NCBI GenBank assembly: GCA_009809945.1
Contig: WTPW01000439.1
Coordinates: forward strand, 289,349 to 353,348
Length of the DNA stretch: 64,000 nt
Reading direction: 5' to 3'
Source of the DNA: Gigaspora margarita
Taxonomy: Eukaryota > Glomeromycota > Glomeromycetes > Diversisporales > Gigasporaceae
In this document: in pieces, positions 57,555-64,000 of the stretch
Position numbering within the stretch: position 1 is the stretch's first letter
How the letters are laid out: each line of letters opens with the position of its first letter
The notes under the pieces: generated by a model
The model's input: the letters and a program-made list of their open reading frames with translations, nothing else
Told to the model about the DNA's origin: nothing
Database searches by the model: none
Program-made: the position numbers and the translations under genes

Positions 57555-57821
57555 GAGTATTTCTATTTGTACACTATGTGTATGTACATGGGTATCTTGA
57601 TATCTCAAAATTCTGGTTATAAAACAGCTTTTGTTGTTCTAACAAAAAATATTCCTTGCAAAATTTTAGTATAAACTATAAACCCTCTAACTCTAAAGCT
57701 AACCTTACTCTAATCTTAAACTGAGTTAATTTTTTGCTTGACAAATTATATATTACATAAAGTTGTAAATCAATAATCAGTACCTGTGTACAAACACTAT
57801 ATGTAAACTAAGAAATTTTCT
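57555..57821. mobile_element. 267-bp TIR element with 8-bp TSD, nested
   Basis: Arms tatttctatttgtacactat + gtg against its mirror ...cactatatgtaaactaagaa + atttt. Flanks atacgaaa (57547-57554) and atacaaaa (57822-57829) match 7 of 8. The left arm of the host palindrome near 56440 shows the empty site (ttttcgtatatatt). Confidence 0.75.
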
Positions 57822-58307
57822 ATACAAAAATAATATAATTAAAGCAATACAAATCTATAACGATCTTGGGATCCTGTGATTGGATTTTGATGATTTTAGA
57901 CTCGTTGGAATCGCCTCATTGAGGCGAGCATTTTGGTAGTAAAACCATCCAAAATGGACTACTGGCTCAAAAGTTATTTAAATTTAATTTTAAAAAATTT
58001 TAAAATTTTAATAATTTTAGCCAATCAAATCGCAGTATTTGATGATCAGGTGGGGGGGTAGAGGTAGCCTCTTAGTAGCAAAAAATCAGATGATAAATGG
58101 CGCTCCCCATAGAGTGAAACATATAATTGTGGCGAGGAACGGCCTGATTGTCTTCTACATTTTTGATATAGATATGGAGACTAATTCTGATTAGAAAATT
58201 TGTTCTAGCCAACAGATCAACCTGGTCAACAAGCCTGAACTTTTAAGGATCGATCATGGGCCACAATTTTTTCATCACCCATATCACTACTCTAAACTAT
58301 CAAATAT

Positions 58308-58405
58308 GGGTGCTGTTCAATAACAATAGGAGAAATCTCTTTTAAATCTGGTCAAAATGACCAGATTTAAAAAGAGATTTCTCCTTTTTTTATTGAACAG
58401 CGCCC
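58308..58405. repeat. 98-bp near-perfect hairpin
   Basis: gggtgctgttcaataacaat + aggagaaatctctttt mirrors to ...agagatttctccttttttta + ttgaacagcgccc, with a 3-base loop in gaccagat/atctggtc. Probably a minimal foldback MITE. No TSD seen. Confidence 0.75.
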
Positions 58406-58436
58406 ACATATTTTTTAAAAAATAATCTTTAGGGTG

Positions 58437-58770
58437 AATCTATTTGTCACCAGCGGTAACAATCACTGGAGTAAAATTGACCAATTAGATCAAAAGATCA
58501 TGTGTAATGTGAAAAATGCAAAAACTATGATTTTTTTGAAAAATTGCTTCTAACTAAAATTTTGTCTATGAACCTACTTTTTTTTATATGAAAAAAAAAT
58601 TTCTAGCAAAATTTTACTATATCCGAAGCATTACCTGAAACCTAACTATGGCTCTAACCCTGACTATAACAATAGAAAGTTTTGATACTTTGTTTTGTTT
58701 TGATTATAACGTTATATGATCTAATTGGTTGATCATGCTCTGGTGACTGTCACTGTTGGTGACAAACACA
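58437..58770. mobile_element. ~334-bp TIR element
   Basis: Left tctatttgtcaccagcggta + acaatcactgg and ...gaccaattagatca against the mirror ending ggtgactgtcactgttggtg + acaaacaca. TIR about 55 bp with mismatches. TSD not determined. Confidence 0.65.
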
Positions 58771-58799
58771 TTTTTTCTAATCTTTATATTTTATTTATA

Positions 58800-59666
58800 C
58801 ATATTATGTAAAAATAAACATGAATAGCTCATAAATACAATAATCGTTTATTAAATTATGAAAAATAAAATAAAAAAATAAATTACATTTATTACATAAA
58901 ATAAAAAAAATGAATTATATTTATTACATAAAATATGCTTTTTTTGATTTTTGATTCAAGTTAACTCATTATTATTTAACTTTATCAATATTCGAGTAAT
59001 AAAATTCTTACTTGATTTACATGAGTTAACTCAAGTCCAAGCTTTACTTTTGGAGGCTTAAAATATTAAAGCAATAGTTATAATTGAAAGTTCAATGGCA
59101 GGTTTGCTCTTGTCAACACATATATAGTGCAACTTATAGGAGCAGATGGGTTGGACTTTAGGCTAGTAACAAATGAGCAGGTGGAGTAATAAGCGAGTGG
59201 GTAATAAATGAAGCAGGTGTAATGGACAAGTGGGTAATGAGCGGGTGGGTAATCAGTTGGCTGCTCTGGTAGACTTTTTTCATTTTTATTGGCTGGCAGA
59301 GCGGAAGTTGATTTGGTAGTTACGGACTTACCTTTGTTTAGAAAGAAAATTATCCATCTCCCTCTCACGACAATGGGTATTAAAGTTACGTACAGTACGT
59401 AGTTCAGTACTATTTACTACAGTACTATAAAAAAATCTTCACATTTACAAATCAGGATTTTCATTAATTAATTTGCATCACAATTACTTAGTAATTGTAG
59501 ATCATTTTCTCCAATTGATTCGCGAATCATCAATTAATAAATAAGAAACATTGTCCAAAGGAATAAATTATATATACTATGAAGTTTTCATAAAATCTGT
59601 TAATATTTTATTAATATATTTTTTATTTTATATTTCTATAAAAAAATTACAAATTTTTTAGCTATA
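58800..59666. other. Intergenic DNA with gagcgggtgggtaat words
   Basis: 59130-59270 is a degenerate tandem stretch of gagtgggtaata-like words. It explains the open minus frame at 59078-59368. The rest is featureless. Confidence 0.45.
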
Positions 59667-59674
59667 TTCATAAG

Positions 59675-59954
59675 CAGTATTGTCACGAGACAGCTTTGAA
59701 CAATGATTTGAACAATTTTGGACAATTTTAAACAAATAAATAAAGTAAAATTACTTAAACTTTTATTAAGATAACCTATTTTAATTTTAACTAGAATGTG
59801 TTTAGCACCTAAAAAAATATATAATTATATATTTTTTAGATAGATTTATTAATTATTAAAGCCTGGACAAGCTTTGGACATTCTTGGACGTTTGGACAAT
59901 TTTGAATATGGACAAGCCAAAAAAAGGCTGTAGATGGCCAAAATGTACAACACT
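59675..59954. mobile_element. hAT-type MITE (CAGTGTTGT family), 280 bp
   Basis: Starts cagtattgtcacgagacagc, ends ...ggccaaaatgtacaacactg. Flanks ttcataag (59667-59674) and tttataag (59955-59962) match 7 of 8. Inverted relative to 18613-18893. Confidence 0.88.
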
Positions 59955-59962
59955 GTTTATAA

Positions 59963-61360
59963 GTATAAAAAATAAAAATTAGTACTAATAAAAAGTTTTC
60001 TGATTGCATAAAAATTTTAGAGTAGATGTATTTTATTCTTCTAAACAACTTTACTTATTGTATAAAAGTTTGATTTATTTATTAAAATTATAACTTTTCT
60101 ATATAAAAACTATTTATGATCATATATAAATATGATTGTAAAGAGTAATTTTATTATTAAAATTGACCAACAAATTCTAAAAAAAATATAATAGTGATTA
60201 TAATATAATTGTGCCTATGTAAAGGTATTTTTAATATAAAAAAATAGTATTATATTTTGGTGTGATTATACATGAGAACAAAAGCATATTGGGTTTGAAA
60301 ACCTGAAATTAAAATTTGAAACCGAAATTGTTTTTGATCTATTTTACTTGAAAGACAAAATTATTTAATACTTTTTTTGAATAGACGAAATTATAAGGAA
60401 CATATTATATAAATTTTATTTGCTCTTCCTTATAAAAAATTTTAATTTTCTCTAATGAAGATGAAATAGGTCTTTTTTAAAAATTAATTTCAGTGGCATT
60501 ACTAGGTGTGATTATATAGAGTTTGTGATTATATAGGAAATGATTATATAAGAAAATGACTATAATAATTTAATTGTTTTTAAATATTAATTTATGATAT
60601 TGCAACCTGTTAAATTTAACAATGTCCTTATATTCAATCATACTAATTATACTAGTATAATCACAAAATATGTAAAAATGGTTCTGTTCAACTTTTTTAA
60701 TATATACATTATGTTAGTTATACTAATTTTTGCAAAAACCTTTTTAATAAAAGTAATAATTTTCATTTTATTGTTAATAAGTTAAGATTTTTGCATATAA
60801 TTCCACATGTAGATTATGCTTTATGATGCAAAGCTAATATTACTAATTATTAATTATGTATAATGCAAAGCTAATATTAATAATAAATAGTATATTTAAA
60901 AATAGCAAGAACATATATTCATTAGTGCAGCTGTGTGATGCAGTCATGTTATAACCAGGAACGTGATGTAAACTGTTATTTTGCTCAACTGGTTATCAAT
61001 TTATAAACATCTTACTTGGAACAAGACACACACTAAAACAACTTTCAGGCTTAAAGTATCTTTACTATATACTTCTCTTCTCTTTATTTGTTACAGTTAA
61101 AAGACTAACTTTAGCTCTTTCTATTTAAATTAATTCTGCAATTACATATATTGTATAACACTTATAATTCTCTAATTTTATTTTTTTCATTGTAATAAAA
61201 TAAACTCTTAAATTCTACTAATAAAATCATCTTTGTTATAGTGATCAATAATTACAATACTATTGCTCAACATTATAATACTTGTCATAATTCTGGTTGA
61301 CTATTACTAAATAAGCTGTTCGAATTTATTTTCATTCTATCTTTGCACTTTTCATTTTGT
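59963..61360. other. AT-rich DNA; first part is a dispersed repeat
   Basis: 59963-60160 continues the repeat shared with 47921-48150. From 60160 to 61360 I see no gene, TIR or array. The 63-codon frame 60594-60785 is hydrophobic by composition only. Confidence 0.4.
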
Positions 61361-61679
61361 TATCAGTTATAGAACATGTCTTTAAAAATGGTCCAAATGT
61401 TGTTTATAATAAAAATTATAATAAAAACACATGAATTTACTATAGATATGGATTAGAAGATTCTTTTAAATCTAACTTATTAACTTAAAATTAAAATTTA
61501 CAGGGTATAGAACAAGGGAAGAAGAAAAAATTGGGCTTAAAAATCAAATTAAAATTTTGCTGATTTTGCAAAAAACAAAATGTAACTTTGCTAAAAATAA
61601 ATATTTTTCAATTTTAAAATAACAAGCATATGTAAGAACATGCTCTGAACAACTTTACCTAGTTGGCGAAAGTAGGTTA

Positions 61680-61846
61680 GGGGCATGCCATTTATTACAT
61701 AATTTTTACCATAGATACATAGTCAGAGGTAGTGATCACATCTATATATTATATTAACCAATCTGAATTAGATTAAGTGAATACACCATACATAGATAAG
61801 AGTAGCTACTAAGTAAAAAAATATTATGTAATAAATGGCATGCCCC
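61680..61846. mobile_element. PIF/Harbinger-type MITE, 167 bp, TTA target
   Basis: TIR ggggcatgccatttattaca + taat against ...attatgtaataaatggcatg + cccc. TTA duplicated at 61677-61679 and 61847-61849. The mirrored right arm (near 62245, caaggtaacct) is the empty site. TIR resembles 27041-27278 (catttatta...). Confidence 0.9.
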
Positions 61847-62517
61847 TTACCTTGTAAGAAAAATGGATTATCTATGTGCTTAAGTTAAAATTTATCATTT
61901 TTTATAATACAACTTTTTTTCTTATTAGGTAACCTACTTTGGGCTCTTAAGCAAAGTTGTTCAGCATGTAATTTTACTCACGTTTGAAGTCAAAATGCAC
62001 TTTTTTAGACCTTTTATTAGTGAAAAATAGGTTTAATTTGGAAAAAAAAATTCTAAAAAAAAAATTTTTTTTCCAACTTTAAAGGTCTGAAAAAGTGTGT
62101 TTTGATTTAAATATGGGTAAAATTACATGCTGAACAACTTTGCTTAAGAGCCCAAAGTAGGTTACCTAATAAAAAAAAAATTTGTATTATGAAATATGAT
62201 AAATTTTAACTTTAGCACATAGATAATCCATTTTTCTTACAAGGTAACCTATCTTTGCCAACTAAGTGAAGTTGTTCAGAGCATGTCTTATATATGCTTC
62301 TTATTTTAAAATTAAAAAATATTTATTTCTGGCAAAGTTACATTTTGTTTTTTGCAAAATCAGCAAAATTTTAATTTGATTTTTAAGCCCAATTTTTTCT
62401 TTTCCCCTTGTTCTATACCCCGAAAAATTTAATTTTAAGTTAATAAGTTAGATTTAAAAGAATCTTCTAATTTATATCTATAGTAAATTTATATATTTTT
62501 ATTATAATTTTAGAATA

Positions 62518-62718
62518 GGGTGAAACCTAAGTCACTAGCTAGTAAAATTCGCTATATAAAGTGAAATCTAAGTTTGAGTTAGGGGTTAGAATGAAATTCA
62601 AGTTTAGCTATGTTTTTTATTATACAAAAGCAGATTTTAACCTTATGTGATCTACATAGCAGATTTTACTTTACATAGCAAATTTTACTAGCTGGTGACT
62701 CAGATTTTACCTGTCATA
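62518..62718. mobile_element. ~200-bp TIR element nested at the right of the 61.4-kb foldback
   Basis: Left gggtgaaacctaagtcacta + gctagtaaaattcgctat against the mirror ...atagcaaattttactagctg + gtgactcagattttac. Possible 3-bp flank ata on both sides; uncertain. Confidence 0.65.
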
Positions 62719-62754
62719 TAATTAAAAGAACATGTCCTATAACTGTTATACATT

Positions 62755-63530
62755 TTGTATTAAATTATTAACAACTACTTTATCAACAACTTAGTTCATA
62801 GACAATTAATTTACAGACAAGATTATTCTACAGATAGTTATGGTTAATTTACAAACAAAATCATTTTGTTGACAATATATTTAGCTAACAATTTCTTTAT
62901 AATTTGCACTAGTTTTACTGTAAATTCTCGAAACAATATTCATGCCTGCTATTTCGAGAATTTATAGTAAATTTAAACTTAATTCTAACAACAATGACTA
63001 GAACTAATTTGTCTTTGAAGTCTAATATCATTGAAATAACTGTGAATAATTGATTGTAAAATATCTTTATCTGTAATTAAATTTTCTGCAAACTAAATTG
63101 TCTGTAAAGTAATTTTTGGTAAGTTGATACTACTTAATAGAATATTAAGTAAAAACTCGATAAAATTTAAATAGATTACAATAAATACAATTTGAATCTT
63201 AAGGCAGTCTAATAGCAATAGAGAATATTTTACCAATTTCATTCTACTATATGATATATATTACTGTATTCTCAGAATAATACAAATACCAAATCTGGTA
63301 TTACAATTAGTTAGGAGAGCTTGATAACATTGGGCCAGTTTAGTTTGATCATAAAAAAATTGTAATTAAGATTAAATAGTTTAAAATGATAACTAACAAT
63401 ATAATTATGGATATAAGAGTCCTCTTTATTAATATGAATCAATATATTGGATTATACAGAAATACTATTTACAACCCTACTTGTTTTTTCTCTATAAGCT
63501 AAAACCAAACCCTTATATATTTTTAATTCG
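62755..63530. other. AT-rich DNA with one hairpin
   Basis: Inverted pair taaattctcgaaa (62921) and tttcgagaattta (62951) with a 20-base loop. No other feature. Confidence 0.4.
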
Positions 63531-63534
63531 TATG

Positions 63535-63715
63535 AGAGCTTTAATCACTCATTTGGAGATTCAAAGCTCCAAACAGGTAATCAAATCTCTAAATGAGTAA
63601 TTGATTACCTATCTGAAGATTTGATTACCAGTTTGGAGATTTGATCATTTGTTTGGGGCTTTGATCACCCATTTGGGGCTTTGATCACCTGTTTGGAAAT
63701 TTAATCACCTGACTA
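63535..63715. repeat. 20-bp minisatellite, about eight units
   Basis: Units such as ctttgatcacccatttgggg and gatttgatcatttgtttggg repeat head to tail with variable quality. There are no unique spacers, so it is not a CRISPR array. 63716-64000 beyond it shows nothing. Confidence 0.75.
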
Positions 63716-64000
63716 TGCTACAAAATATGCCAAAGTAAGAAATAATAATGATAAAATAACAATACTAACTAAAAATAGAAAATGTTGAGCATATAAAAAA
63801 GTAAAAATATGTTATACCAGCATAGCATATTGGTATATGAAATTATAGTATTTTAATGTCCAATCAAATGCAAGATTTTGCGAATGTCATTCTAGATAGT
63901 AGGTAACTATACACTTTGTCAATTTGCATGACTATGTTCCTGGTACTATTTAAATTTAATTTATATATAGTTTAATAATCTATAATTTGGATAATGCACT

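Larger units (their letters stand above)
56166..58108. mobile_element. 1.94-kb PIF-like foldback holding at least two further elements
   Basis: TIR ggggagcgccatttatcatc + tgattttt against its mirror at 58081-58108. Flanks TTA (56163-56165) and ATA (58109-58111). Arms (56166-56460, 57830-58108) contain gccaatcaaa, catccaaaatggac and cgcctcattgaggcg-type modules. Inside lie a mirrored arm pair (57200-57540), the PIF-like element 56471-57196 and the hAT-like 57555-57821. Confidence 0.75.
61364..62752. mobile_element. Foldback element (ACATGTCC family), copy 2, with two nested elements
   Basis: Outer ends cagttatagaacatgtcttt and its mirror aagaacatgtcctataactg. Arms (61415-62040 against 62060-62512) match closely, including gagcatgttctta, gttgttcag and attatctatgtgctta. 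The left arm alone carries the PIF-like MITE 61680-61846. The right edge alone carries 62518-62718. Confidence 0.75.

Noticed and set aside
59078..59368. 96-codon minus-strand frame
   Set aside because: Tyrosine/proline-rich residues come from degenerate gagtgggtaat words. There is no start context or family.
60594..60785. 63-codon hydrophobic frame as a small membrane protein
   Set aside because: Composition is what AT-rich DNA gives by chance; no supporting context.

Overview
This window looks like a repeat-rich part of a fungal nuclear genome, most likely an arbuscular mycorrhizal fungus (Glomeromycotina, for example a Rhizophagus or Gigaspora relative). The reasons are the strong A+T bias, short GT-AG introns in a DUF659-type hAT transposase, decayed Sel1-like repeat genes (a hugely expanded family in these fungi), APE-type LINEs with RNase H, and DNA made almost wholly of transposons and foldback sequences. 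The species assignment is inference. I found no intact host gene, tRNA, rRNA or CRISPR array. Every long coding stretch is a decayed transposon or a decayed Sel1 gene.

Layout. 0-5 kb: small terminal-inverted-repeat (TIR) elements, a 33-bp minisatellite, and a 1.9-kb hAT-type element (3207-5083) filled with a ~326-bp double-palindrome satellite. 5.6-7.7 kb: an old hAT-type element holding two younger ones, each of the three with a perfect 8-bp target site duplication (TSD). 9.1-11.3 kb: ~590-bp tandem palindromes. 12.0-12.4 kb: a Sel1 pseudogene. 13-17 kb: tandem repeats and foldbacks. 19.5-22.5 kb: a hAT/DUF659 transposase pseudogene. 24-28 kb: small DNA elements and 0.8-1.1-kb palindromes. 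28.3-29.8 kb: a 5'-truncated LINE. 30.4-38.9 kb: a full-length but dead LINE with two insertions. 40.3-45.5 kb: nested palindromes. 46-48 kb: foldbacks and a minus-strand SINE-like element. 48.7-56.1 kb: broken Sel1 pieces interrupted by a second copy of the satellite-carrying hAT element (with a 433-base N gap) and by a minus-strand BED-type hAT transposase pseudogene. 56.2-62.8 kb: more nested palindromes. 63.5 kb: a 20-bp minisatellite.

The main message is the architecture. Elements sit inside elements to several levels, and palindrome arms or duplicate repeats often supply the empty site within the window itself. That lets many boundaries and TSDs be read directly: 8 bp for hAT-type, TTA/TAA for PIF/Harbinger-type, TA for a Tc1/mariner-type, 14-16 bp for LINE/SINE. 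Two themes seem under-described: non-autonomous hAT elements whose interior is an array of alternating palindromes, and a recurring quasi-palindromic module with a TCTC-NNN-GAGA core at about 20 places in otherwise different foldbacks.

Coordinates of palindrome edges without a TSD are approximate, to about 10 bases. Family names (hAT, PIF/Harbinger, Tc1/mariner) for non-coding elements rest on TSD length and terminal bases only.
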